Source of the DNA: Youngiibacter fragilis 232.1 | GTDB taxonomy: Bacteria > Bacillota > Clostridia > Clostridiales > Clostridiaceae | Length of the DNA: 34,234 bases | Reading direction: 5' to 3' | NCBI RefSeq assembly: GCF_000495435.3 | Contig: NZ_AXUN02000168.1 | Span: 1-34,234 of the forward strand | The notes under the pieces: model-generated | Database searches by the model: none | Seen by the model: the letters and a program-made list of their open reading frames with translations, nothing else | Told to the model about the DNA's origin: nothing | Shown: in pieces, positions 21,943-30,614 of the stretch | Layout of the letters: every line of letters starts with the position of its first letter | Numbering within the stretch: the stretch's first letter is position 1 | Position numbers and translations under genes: made by a program

Positions 21943-23554
21943 ATTTTCGCTAGAACACCAAACCATCCACTTTAAGTCGGGCCTTAACACAGTTTTAGGC
22001 AGTGCCGGTGGTAGTAATGCCATCGGCAAGTCAACATTTCTATGGATTATTGACTATGCATTCGGTGGCGAAAGCTACTACTCCCTGTCGAATGATATTA
22101 AAAAGGAAATAGGTCCACATACCATCTATTTCACTTTCCAGTTTGAAGGACAACTACATTATTTCTACCGAAGCACCGATGATCCTAAATATGTATATCG
22201 TTGTGATAAAGATCACCATTTTATTACAAAATTGACGCTGGACGAATTTCAAAGATTTCTTTTTCAGGAATACAAAGTTGAACTTCCAGCACTCACATTT
22301 TCAGAAATCACAGAGCGTTATTTCCGTATCTATGGACGTGAAAACACACTAGAAAAGTATCCTCTACTAATAAAGCCTCGTGAACAGGATGAAAAGGCCG
22401 TCGATTTTCTGATGAAACTATTCGGTCATTATAAAATCCTCGCTGCCATAAAGAGCATGGAGGAAGAACTCGGCATCAAATCCTCTCAGCTTAAATCGCG
22501 CCAACGCCAGAAGGTAGACATCGAGAAAATCGAAATGAATAAGAAGTCTATAGATTCATTGAAAATAAGACTCCAAAAGTTAATGAAAAACAGTGAAGAA
22601 GCCCAATTAGCAATGTTTGGGTTTGACACACAGACATTTGAACGAATAACTGCTGCTCAAAAAGAGTTGAACAGTTTCATCCGCAAGCGCAATCGTCTCC
22701 AGTCGCAGCTTAATGCTATTAAGAGCAATATCACTGAAAGCAACCCTGAAACCGCCAGTGAATTTGATTCCTTGGTGCATTTCTTTCCGAATGCTGATCT
22801 AAAAGCGTTCGAGGAAATTGAATATTTTCACAAGAAAATCAGGGAAATCCTTGGTCAAGAGATGGATCAGGAAATCGAACGTTTGCAACCACTTATTGAT
22901 CATTGCGACAGAGAAATCAAAAGGCTGTATCAAAAGATCGAGGAGTCTGGTTTGGCAAAGGAGATGTCGGAACGAGTGCTCTCTCAGTGCGTCAACGTGT
23001 CAAAAAGCATTGATAGGCTTGAAGATGAAACAGCTGAGTTAATTCACCAGAAAGAATTGCAGGAAGCCCGCGCCGAATCAGAGCACAGGCTACTAAAACT
23101 GCTGCAACAACAAACCGAAAAACTGGAACAGATACAAGACGACATTAATATGCGCATGGAAATAATAAACGGTGTAGTTACCGAGCAACATGAAACTGCG
23201 CCTCTTCTGCAAATCACTCCTCAAAAGGAAATAATCTTTGAAACGCCCAGCAACACCAGTGAAGGTACTGCGTTCAAGAGCCTTGTGGTATACGATTTGA
23301 GCATACTTGAACTGTGTCCAATTCCTGCACTTATTCATGATTCCAATATTCTCAAGCGTATTGAGGATACACATTTAGAACATATATTGGAACGTTATCA
23401 GGATAGTGGGCGACAGATTTTCATTGCATTTGATAAAGCTGATTCTATAGCTGAGAAGGCACGCAAGATTTTAGAAGGCACAGCAATTTTGCGTTTGTCG
23501 GACGGAAACGAACTTTTTGGTCGTTCGTGGAGCAAATACGAATCGAATGATTAA
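21917..23554 (+). CDS. ABC-3C ATPase, DUF2326 (SMC/Rad50-like)
   Basis: A 545-residue ABC ATPase with a long insert. Walker A is G28-SAGGSNAIGKST40. The N-terminal half continues with FALSEITERYFRIYGR-like residues near 127-140. A coiled coil runs from about residue 185 to 410, with breaks at 230-240 and 285-300. The C-terminal half has the signature-like GTAFKSLVVYDLSIL at 449-463 and Walker B-like A470-LIHDSN. This layout, with LIHDS in place of the usual hhhhDE, is that of DUF2326 ATPases in ABC-3C systems. It probably senses invading or abnormal nucleic acid and licenses the effector. Ribosome binding site AAGGGAGGGTG. Mod follows 19 bases later. Confidence 0.9.
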   Translation: MLTEIQCNKFSLEHQTIHFKSGLNTVLGSAGGSNAIGKSTFLWIIDYAFGGESYYSLSNDIKKEIGPHTIYFTFQFEGQLHYFYRSTDDPKYVYRCDKDHHFITKLTLDEFQRFLFQEYKVELPALTFSEITERYFRIYGRENTLEKYPLLIKPREQDEKAVDFLMKLFGHYKILAAIKSMEEELGIKSSQLKSRQRQKVDIEKIEMNKKSIDSLKIRLQKLMKNSEEAQLAMFGFDTQTFERITAAQKELNSFIRKRNRLQSQLNAIKSNITESNPETASEFDSLVHFFPNADLKAFEEIEYFHKKIREILGQEMDQEIERLQPLIDHCDREIKRLYQKIEESGLAKEMSERVLSQCVNVSKSIDRLEDETAELIHQKELQEARAESEHRLLKLLQQQTEKLEQIQDDINMRMEIINGVVTEQHETAPLLQITPQKEIIFETPSNTSEGTAFKSLVVYDLSILELCPIPALIHDSNILKRIEDTHLEHILERYQDSGRQIFIAFDKADSIAEKARKILEGTAILRLSDGNELFGRSWSKYESND

Positions 23555-23573
23555 ACATAGGAGGATCTAAAAT

Positions 23574-26024
23574 ATGGCTGCAATCAATGATTTACTGCGG
23601 CAAATTCCTGACACATCTTTACGTAGTCGCTTAGAACAGGAATTTGTTCGCTTATCTAAAAACAAGAAATTTGGACTTGTATTCGAGGAACATATCCCTG
23701 AATGCACTCCTCTTTATGATGTTGCTATCAAAAGCGGCTCGACTGTTGCCCTCAAAACGGGGCGCATCAACGACAATTACGTTGTGGTGAATTTGAACGG
23801 TGATACCGCCCTTTGTCGTCACAAGGCAACAGGTGAAACTATGACTATCCCACTTACGGAGCTTGTTTCGGTTGCCCAGTTTGGCGAACCGATTTTTCCC
23901 ATGCTCCAACCGATTGCTGCTGTAGAGAACGCCCCTGAAAGTAAGCTTTGGCACACCCTAATTGAAGCAGATAACTACCATGCCCTCCAGCTGCTGGAAT
24001 ACCTCTACCCCAAGCAGGTCGATTGCATTTATATTGACCCACCATATAACACCGGCTCACGTGATTGGAAATACAATAACGACTATGTGGACTCCGCCGA
24101 CAGCTGGCGGCACAGTAAATGGATGTCCATGATGCAAAAAAGACTTAGAATTGCGAAACGAGTATTGAATCCAGATACTGGTGTCCTCATTGTAACTATT
24201 GACCAAAATGAGGTTCATCATCTTCGTTGTTTGCTTGATGAGATGTATCCTGAATCTACCATTCAAATGGTTACTATCGTGATTAATCCAAAAGGCGTCG
24301 CTAGCGGAAAATTTGCTCGTGTTGAGGAATATGCTTTCTTTTGCTTTATGCCCCAAGCCAAAATGTCGAAACTTGAGGATTCGATGTTGGGTGAAAAAAT
24401 AACAAATAACAAAGTTCGTTGGTCGGTTCTTCTGCGTTCTGGAACTGATGCTCAACGTGAAGACAGTAAGAATCAGTTTTATCCCATTCTTGTGGATTCT
24501 AAGAGACATCGTGTTGTAAAAGCGCTCGACTTCTTGCCTCTACCTCAACACCCAGACTTAGAAGCTAAAATTGATGGATATGATGTTGCATGGCCAATTC
24601 GTACCGATAATTCAGAAGGAAGATGGATGGTCAGTTCTTCAACCTTAAATGGATTGATAGAAAAAGGATTCGTAACTTTGGGTGGATACGATAAAAAAAG
24701 AAAAACATGGGCAGTTCGATATTTAAGTGAAAAAACAAGAAGTCAGATAGATAATGGAAAAATATCGGTAATTGGTTATGACGAGATAAAAAATATCGTA
24801 GATGTTGAATATGTAAGCGATAGGACGCAAGAAGTACGAACCGTGTGGAGTCGAGCTTTGCATAATGCAGGCACATATGGTTCTGAAGCTTTATCAAAAT
24901 TATTGGGTCACACTAACAGCTTTTCATTTCCTAAATCACTGTATGCGGTTCATGATACCCTATCGACAATAGTAAAAGATAATCCAAGTGCTCTCATCGT
25001 TGACTTTTTTGCTGGAAGCGGTACTACTCTCCATGCTGTCAACCTGCTCAATGCCGAGGACAACGGAAGTCGTCGTTGTATTTTGGTCACCAATAACGAG
25101 GTGTCTGATACTGAATCAAAGGCATTGCAAAAAATCGGTTATCAACCCGGCGATCCGGAATGGGAAGAACACGGGATTTGCCGTGCTGTAACCTGGCCTA
25201 GGACGGAATACAGCATTTTGGGTAAACGCTCAGACGGCGTGTCGCTCACAGGCGAGTATTTTACTAATCAAACCGTTACAAAAAAAGAAAATCGTTCGTT
25301 CTACCAGCTTGGTTTTGTAGATAATCCTTCAGGATTACCACACAGTGTAAAGAAACAAATTGTTTCCGTGCTTCGAAGCAAGGATGGTAAGACGCAACTG
25401 CCGCAGACGCTGGTAAAACCGGATAGTAAATTCATCGTTTCAGAGAAACACTCTGCGTCCATCTTATTTGATGCAGATAATGCTGATGAGTGGCTGGATG
25501 CTCTGCAAGATCAAGACCAAATCACAGATTTTTATATTGTGGTGAAGGATGCTACGGTATTCAACGACATAAAAGCACAGGTTTCGGAACTACTTGGCAA
25601 TATCGACGTTACATCGCAAGTCAAGCGTTCCATGAGCGACGGTTTCTATGCAAATGCCGAGTACTTCAAACTTGGCTTTTTGGACAAGAACAGTGTATCA
25701 CTTGGGAAGCAGTTCCGCGAGATACTGCCGTTGCTGTGGCTAAAATCCGGGGCGATTGGCCAGAGACCGGAGATAACTGCTGACGATGAGCCAGAGATGC
25801 TGATTCTTCCACAAAATGGCTTTGCTATTCTTGTGGATGAAACAAAGTATGCCGAATTTGTCGATAAGCTATCGGAAGAAGACGATATTACAATGGTCTA
25901 TTTTGTGACTAACTCTGAAGCGGCTTTCCGTGAAATGACTGCTGGAATAAAAGCAAATAACACATACCAACTATATCGCGATTATATCGATAACTTTGTG
26001 TTGGGAAGCAGGAGGGATTCATAA
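23574..26024 (+). CDS. Type III-like DNA methyltransferase (Mod)
   Basis: An 816-residue beta-class N6-adenine methyltransferase, longer than the usual Mod. Motif IV D155-PPYNTG comes first, motif I D477-FFAGSGTT last, with the recognition domain between (about 240-460). The DNA of this middle part (about 24,350-24,950) is visibly richer in A and T than the flanks, as when a recognition domain is exchanged. The C-terminal third holds two copies of a similar unit, residues 627-670 and 749-792 (ILFDADNADEWLDAL / ILVDETKYAEFVDKL, then DQITDFYIVV / DDITMVYFVT), probably a protein-contact region. The ribosome binding site AGGAGG stands before the ATG. With Res immediately after, it both modifies DNA and is required for Res cleavage, as in type III enzymes. 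Confidence 0.92.
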   Translation: MAAINDLLRQIPDTSLRSRLEQEFVRLSKNKKFGLVFEEHIPECTPLYDVAIKSGSTVALKTGRINDNYVVVNLNGDTALCRHKATGETMTIPLTELVSVAQFGEPIFPMLQPIAAVENAPESKLWHTLIEADNYHALQLLEYLYPKQVDCIYIDPPYNTGSRDWKYNNDYVDSADSWRHSKWMSMMQKRLRIAKRVLNPDTGVLIVTIDQNEVHHLRCLLDEMYPESTIQMVTIVINPKGVASGKFARVEEYAFFCFMPQAKMSKLEDSMLGEKITNNKVRWSVLLRSGTDAQREDSKNQFYPILVDSKRHRVVKALDFLPLPQHPDLEAKIDGYDVAWPIRTDNSEGRWMVSSSTLNGLIEKGFVTLGGYDKKRKTWAVRYLSEKTRSQIDNGKISVIGYDEIKNIVDVEYVSDRTQEVRTVWSRALHNAGTYGSEALSKLLGHTNSFSFPKSLYAVHDTLSTIVKDNPSALIVDFFAGSGTTLHAVNLLNAEDNGSRRCILVTNNEVSDTESKALQKIGYQPGDPEWEEHGICRAVTWPRTEYSILGKRSDGVSLTGEYFTNQTVTKKENRSFYQLGFVDNPSGLPHSVKKQIVSVLRSKDGKTQLPQTLVKPDSKFIVSEKHSASILFDADNADEWLDALQDQDQITDFYIVVKDATVFNDIKAQVSELLGNIDVTSQVKRSMSDGFYANAEYFKLGFLDKNSVSLGKQFREILPLLWLKSGAIGQRPEITADDEPEMLILPQNGFAILVDETKYAEFVDKLSEEDDITMVYFVTNSEAAFREMTAGIKANNTYQLYRDYIDNFVLGSRRDS

Positions 26025-28538
26025 ATGAGAGATATACTATTTCCGTTTCAAGACACGGCTCTTAGCGAACTACATGAGAAAATAAGCAAGGCACATTTAA
26101 TGTGGAGTGAGCGAGACCCACAAGTGATTTCATTTTCCTCACCTACGGGTTCGGGGAAAACAATCATTATGACTACACTTTTTGAAGAAATACTATATGG
26201 CAGTGCGGACAGCATCGGAGAACCGGATTCAGTGTTTATTTGGCTTTCCGATTCACCAGAACTCAATGAGCAGACACGGCTGAAAATCGAAAGCAAGTCT
26301 GATAAAATCCGTGTGCGAGATTTGATGACCATCGATTCAACCTTTAATGCCGAATACTTCGAGGGTGGTTGCATCTACTTTTTGAATACTCAAAAGCTCG
26401 GTTCTGACAAATTGCTGACAGGAATGTCCGATAAACGACAGTTTTCCATCTGGGAAACTCTCACTAACACTGCCAAACGCAATCCAAAGCAATTTTATGT
26501 GGTGATTGACGAGGCACATAGAGGCACCTTCACGTCCGTTCAAGCGGAGAATAAGGCGCAGTCCATCATGCAGAAATTCATCAAAGGCAGCAAAAGCGAT
26601 GGGCTATGCGTTATGCCTCTTGTTATTGGCGTGACTGCGACACCTCAGAGATTTGAAAACTTGATTGCTGGAACGGTTTCTACAGTTCAAAAAGTTATTG
26701 TTCCACCCGAACAGGTGCGTGAGTCCGGGCTTTTGAAAGATAGTATCCTCATACACTACCCAGATATTCAACTGAGTGCTGATATGACTATGTTCAAAGG
26801 CGCATTGGAAGATTGGCGCAAAAAATGTGCTCATTGGAAAGCATATTGTGAGCATCAAGGTGACCAAGAGAAAATGGTAAATCCGATTCTAGTTGTTCAG
26901 GTTGAGGATGGTAGTGAGCGCGAATCAACTCAAACTGATTTAGGTGCTTGCGTTGATTTATTGGAAGAAACACTGGGCCGTAAGCTACAGCCTGGAGAAG
27001 TGGTTCATACATTCAATGACCGCGGCAATGTAAAAGTGCGTAATATAGAAATCCAGAAAATTGAGGCTTCTCTAATTGAGGAAGATAACAAAGTAATGTT
27101 TGTATTCTTTAAAATGAACCTTTCTACAGGTTGGGACTGTCCACGCGCCGAAACCATGATGTCCTTCCGCAGCGCGCAGGATTATACTTATATTGCTCAG
27201 CTTCTGGGACGCATGATTCGTACTCCTTTAGCGAGAAGAATTTCCTCCTACGCTGAGCTTAATAGTGTCCGCCTGTTTCTTCCGTACTTTGATAAAGATA
27301 CAGTTAAGAAAGTAGTTGAAGCTCTACGTGACAGTGAAGCAGCAATTCCTGCCGAAATTGGCACCAACAGAGAAATTGTCACTCTTGGGCGCTGCCTTGC
27401 ATATTCTGATGTGTTTGAGGCAATGGATAATCTAATCACCTATCGTATCGATTCATCCCGTAAACAGGCCCCCCTCAAGTTATTAATACAACTTTCTCGT
27501 GCGCTGACTATGGACGGCATTGAATTGGGAGCACAAAAAGCTATTAAAAATGCAGTTTTATTAAAAATGAATGAAGAAATTGCGCGGATAAAAGATAGCG
27601 GAGACTTTGAACCCCGGGCGGCAGCAATGACTGGATTTGCCCTTGGCACGCTGACATTTGACTACGGTGACAATGCCTATTCCTTTGATGAGATGTCACA
27701 GACTATAGCAGTATCCGAGTTTGATATATCTCGTCACTTTGAGCAAGCCGGAAAGTTGTTGGGAGAAGGCTTACACAAGGAGTATTGGATTAGAAACAGT
27801 ACGCGTAACCATATTGATGTAAAAATTGAAGTCATCGTTCTTACTAGCGATACGGACTCAATTGAGAGGCTAAACGCCTACGCAGAGAGAGAGTTCATTA
27901 CGCTCTATGAGAACCACAAGCGATCTATTTCGAGACTGAACGAGGCGCGAAAGAATATCTACGAAAGATTAATTAATGCTTCCGCGCAACCGATATCTGT
28001 ACCGTGGGAATTGCCGCATTCAATCGATTTTTCTGTGCCTGCTGATAGCTCGAATTTTGAACAACACCTCTATTGTTCTGAGGACGGTACATTCCAAACA
28101 TCACTGAACTCGTGGGAAAGCGGAGTTATTGCAGAAGAACTTAAAAACGGTGCTGTCTGCTGGTTACGCAATCTCGACCGTAAAAAGTGGTCACTTGAAA
28201 TCCCTTATGAAATCAGTGGTGTATCCACTCCTATGTTCCCAGATTTAGTGATTGTCCGCGCCGATGCACATGGTTACATTTTCGATATTCTGGAACCGCA
28301 TGACCCAAGTCGCAAGGACAATTATCCCAAGGCAGTAGGATTGGCTAAATTTGCAGAAAAGCACTGGGATAAATTTGGTAGGATTCAGCTCATTCGTCTA
28401 AAAAAAGGTGTAGATGGTCGCGAACATTTCTATCGATTAGACATGGGAAAAACGACAGTTAGGAATAAGGTTCGTGGCATAATATCAAACGAGGAGCTTG
28501 ATAGAATTTTCGATACTGATTCTGTGCGAGAAGACTAA
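26025..28538 (+). CDS. Type III-like restriction helicase-nuclease (Res)
   Basis: An 837-residue superfamily 2 translocase directly abutting the Mod stop. Helicase motifs: Walker A S39-PTGSGKT, D162-EAH, motif III T204-ATP, motif VI Q391-LLGRMIRTP, and STGWDCPRAE near 366-375. The C-terminal domain (about 680-800) reads like a degenerate PD-(D/E)xK nuclease: MFPDLVIV with D739, then FDILEPHD with E756 followed by Pro-His instead of x-Lys. This is a known variant in Mod-linked DEAD/DEAH proteins, so cleavage cannot be taken for granted. With Mod it should cut unmodified foreign DNA after one-dimensional motion on DNA. No separate promoter is seen; it ends the six-gene operon. Confidence 0.9.
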   Translation: MRDILFPFQDTALSELHEKISKAHLMWSERDPQVISFSSPTGSGKTIIMTTLFEEILYGSADSIGEPDSVFIWLSDSPELNEQTRLKIESKSDKIRVRDLMTIDSTFNAEYFEGGCIYFLNTQKLGSDKLLTGMSDKRQFSIWETLTNTAKRNPKQFYVVIDEAHRGTFTSVQAENKAQSIMQKFIKGSKSDGLCVMPLVIGVTATPQRFENLIAGTVSTVQKVIVPPEQVRESGLLKDSILIHYPDIQLSADMTMFKGALEDWRKKCAHWKAYCEHQGDQEKMVNPILVVQVEDGSERESTQTDLGACVDLLEETLGRKLQPGEVVHTFNDRGNVKVRNIEIQKIEASLIEEDNKVMFVFFKMNLSTGWDCPRAETMMSFRSAQDYTYIAQLLGRMIRTPLARRISSYAELNSVRLFLPYFDKDTVKKVVEALRDSEAAIPAEIGTNREIVTLGRCLAYSDVFEAMDNLITYRIDSSRKQAPLKLLIQLSRALTMDGIELGAQKAIKNAVLLKMNEEIARIKDSGDFEPRAAAMTGFALGTLTFDYGDNAYSFDEMSQTIAVSEFDISRHFEQAGKLLGEGLHKEYWIRNSTRNHIDVKIEVIVLTSDTDSIERLNAYAEREFITLYENHKRSISRLNEARKNIYERLINASAQPISVPWELPHSIDFSVPADSSNFEQHLYCSEDGTFQTSLNSWESGVIAEELKNGAVCWLRNLDRKKWSLEIPYEISGVSTPMFPDLVIVRADAHGYIFDILEPHDPSRKDNYPKAVGLAKFAEKHWDKFGRIQLIRLKKGVDGREHFYRLDMGKTTVRNKVRGIISNEELDRIFDTDSVRED

Positions 28539-28650
28539 ACTATACATCTACTCTGTCTCCTCAACCCCTTTAAAACAGGCGTTATCCAAGCTGTCAACTC
28601 AACCCTATCAACTTCAGGACCATTGATATGTTACCACGAGCAATAAAAAT

Positions 28651-28718
28651 AAGGGTTTCCTTGCATTGTAACCTCTTGCAGCATAGCTGCGAGAATAGTT
28701 CAAAGCTCGGAAACCCTT
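28651..28718 (-). terminator. Nested hairpin past the 3' end of rlmD (junction region)
   Basis: A perfect 10-bp stem, AAGGGTTTCC (28651-28660) with GGAAACCCTT (28709-28718), encloses a smaller stem, CTTGCAGC-ATA-GCTGCGAG (28675-28693). On the minus strand it is followed by ATTTTTATTG. It probably terminates rlmD and may also catch read-through from res. The rest of 28,539-28,742 shows no gene. Because the mobile/host boundary falls about here, the palindrome could alternatively be part of the attachment region. Confidence 0.65.
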
Positions 28719-28742
28719 TATTTTCAGGCACTTTCTGCCCTT

Positions 28743-30101
28743 TTATTTCTCAGCCCTTGACATCAACACTACTGTCTCAACGTGTGGGGTATTCGGAAAC
28801 AGGTCGACTACCTTGGTCCTTTTTATCTCATATCCCTTAACCGTCAGGTATTTCAGATCAGACACAAGGGTTTTGGGATTGCAGGATACATATATTATTT
28901 CATTGGCTTTGAAGTTCACAACGTACTCCAGAGCCTTTGGATGTACTCCCCCCCTTGGCGGATCAAGTATTATCAGGTCAGGAGATGATTCAAGTTTTGC
29001 TATGACATCCTTGACATCGCCTGCAATGAAGGTTGTGTGGTCAAGCCCGTTGAGCACAGCATTTTCATTGGCAGCAGAAGCCGCCTCTTCAATTATCTCG
29101 ACTCCAATGACCCTATCAGCGTATTCAGATACGATCTGACCGATAGTTCCCGTTCCGCAATAAAGGTCGAATATCTCGTTCTTCTTTTCAGAGATGAAGC
29201 TTCGCACTGTGCTGTATAGGAGCTCTGCACCCTTTGTATTTGTTTGGAAAAATGAAAAAGGCGATATTTTGAATTTCAATCCAAGCAGTTCCTCAAAAAT
29301 ATGGTCTCTGCCTTCAAGTACATTAAGCTTGTCGCAGTTTACCGCATCTGCAGGATTGTCATTTTCAGTGTGCAGTATAGAAACCAGGTCATAATCGAGT
29401 TCCAGTTCCATAAGGCCTTTTTTCCAGGCTTCTGCATCCAGCTCCCCTTTGGTTGTTGTGATAAGGTTAACCATGAGTTCGCGCGTGTTCTCTCCCCTAC
29501 GGATCATCAGGTGCCTTAACACCCCTTCCCATTTCATTACCCTATAGTACGGGGTACCAAGCTTTCTGAAATGTTCAACCGTGTAGTTGAGAATCTTGGT
29601 GAAGTCCTCAGGGACAAGCAGGCAACCATCCACGTTCACAACTGCATTCTTTACACCCCTGTAGTGCATACCAAGTGTAAGTTCACCATTCCTTACCTCG
29701 TCACCGAAGGTGAACTCCATCTTGTTCCTGTATCCGTATTGTTCCTTTACAGCAACCAATCCCTCGTATATACCCATTGGAAGCCCTGCTTCTGAAAATA
29801 GGTTTACAACCTCATCATTCTTCATTTTCTCCTGGAGGTCCATTGGAATATTCTGGCTGATACACCCGCCACACTTTCCGAAGTGTCTGCAAGGCGCATC
29901 AATCTCATATGGAGCCTTTTCACAGACCCCTCGCAGCTTTGCTTCAGCCTTTCCATTTCGGTTCTTGGACACTCTTGCGGATACTTTCTGACCTGGGAAA
30001 GCTCCTTTAACTGACACGTTCACTCCATCGGCATATCCGATTCCTGTAGCTGGGAATTCATGCGACTCTATGTTTACTTCTATCAATTCGTTCTTCTTCA
30101 A
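28743..30101 (-). CDS. rlmD: 23S rRNA (uracil-5-)-methyltransferase RlmD
   Basis: Methylates a uridine (U1939 in E. coli numbering) of 23S rRNA using SAM. 452 residues, usual length. An N-terminal TRAM domain (ATGIGYADGVNVSVKGAFPG) is followed by the four-cysteine Fe-S site C-RHFGK-C-GG-C. The C-terminal Rossmann methyltransferase has FDLYCGTGTIGQIVSEYADR, DPPRGGVHPKAL, the catalytic Cys in IIYVSCNPKTLVSDL, and the family-typical end VVDLFPNTPHVETVVLMSR. The start is TTG at 30101 with AAAGGA upstream. The very 3' end, coding PHVETV, is the part used as an integration target in streptococcal rumA; here a mobile segment begins just beyond its stop. The gene looks intact. Confidence 0.96.
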   Translation of the reverse strand: MKKNELIEVNIESHEFPATGIGYADGVNVSVKGAFPGQKVSARVSKNRNGKAEAKLRGVCEKAPYEIDAPCRHFGKCGGCISQNIPMDLQEKMKNDEVVNLFSEAGLPMGIYEGLVAVKEQYGYRNKMEFTFGDEVRNGELTLGMHYRGVKNAVVNVDGCLLVPEDFTKILNYTVEHFRKLGTPYYRVMKWEGVLRHLMIRRGENTRELMVNLITTTKGELDAEAWKKGLMELELDYDLVSILHTENDNPADAVNCDKLNVLEGRDHIFEELLGLKFKISPFSFFQTNTKGAELLYSTVRSFISEKKNEIFDLYCGTGTIGQIVSEYADRVIGVEIIEEAASAANENAVLNGLDHTTFIAGDVKDVIAKLESSPDLIILDPPRGGVHPKALEYVVNFKANEIIYVSCNPKTLVSDLKYLTVKGYEIKRTKVVDLFPNTPHVETVVLMSRAEK

Positions 30102-30162
30102 AAAATCAATCCTTTCTCAATGATACCCTGATACTTTACCAGAAAATCCAAGCCTTGTGAAC

Positions 30163-30528
30163 TCATTCTGTGTCCCTGAGCTCATCCTTCTCAGATTTCG
30201 TCAGCTTGTTCACAACCTGCTGATAGGAATGGTCGATCAGCTCCTCATAGAATCCGATGCCCATACTGCCTTCTACAGCCACAGTAATCCAATGCTTCTT
30301 GTTGAGATGGTATCCAGGCCTTATGAAACCGAACATGGACCGAAGCTCCACCGCTCTCTGAGGATCGCACTTCAGGCTGATCTCAAATGGCTCCTCTTTG
30401 TTAACTAGCATGAATATCCTGCCGGAAACCTTGAATACCTCAGTAGTATCATCGAAAGGAAATGAACTCACGGCCCTTTTCTTGGACAGTGCATGGCCTA
30501 TAATCATATCCCTGTAGTTCTCAGACAT
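30163..30528 (-). CDS. MmcQ/YjbR family protein
   Basis: A 121-residue protein of the MmcQ/YjbR family: AVSSFPFDDTTEVFKVSGRI, FMLVNKEEPFEISLKCDPQR, AVELRSMFGFIRPGYHLNKK, HWITVAVEG. This is the CyaY-like double-stranded DNA-binding fold assigned to the family from structure; its cellular role is unclear. GGAGGTGG lies before the ATG. It is followed by rlmD on the same strand and is divergent from the TSUP permease gene. Nothing unusual. Confidence 0.92.
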   Translation of the reverse strand: MSENYRDMIIGHALSKKRAVSSFPFDDTTEVFKVSGRIFMLVNKEEPFEISLKCDPQRAVELRSMFGFIRPGYHLNKKHWITVAVEGSMGIGFYEELIDHSYQQVVNKLTKSEKDELRDTE

Positions 30529-30566
30529 CTTCTTCCACCTCCATCCTATACAGTCAGATTATATCA

Positions 30567-30595
30567 TTCCTGACATGCGCTCTCCATGTTATAAT
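30567..30595 (+). promoter_or_regulatory. Promoter of the TSUP permease gene
   Basis: TATAAT at 30590-30595 with TTCCTG (30567-30572) at a 17-bp spacing. Transcription would begin near 30602, only about 13 bases before the TTG start proposed for the gene. Confidence 0.55.
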
Positions 30596-30614
30596 CTTAT
30601 GGTGAAAATAAATT

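Larger units (their letters stand above)
1..28742. mobile_element. Prophage (partial) with defence cargo at its right end
   Basis: A continuous block of phage functions (portal, both terminase subunits, HNH nuclease, late regulator, helicase, VapE primase-helicase, antirepressor, DNA polymerase, recombination proteins, sigma-like regulator) runs on the minus strand up to 19,965. A divergent defence operon follows, and housekeeping genes begin at rlmD (28,743). No integrase or excisionase is visible, so the recombinase and the other end probably lie to the left, beyond the portal and structural genes. The exact right boundary is inferred: it could lie between 28,539 and 28,742, in the 3' end of rlmD, or, if the defence genes are chromosomal, near 20,000. 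Confidence 0.75.

Noticed and set aside
28628-28840. Plus-strand 70-codon frame after res
   Set aside because: Runs through the nested hairpin and antisense into rlmD; no ribosome binding site.
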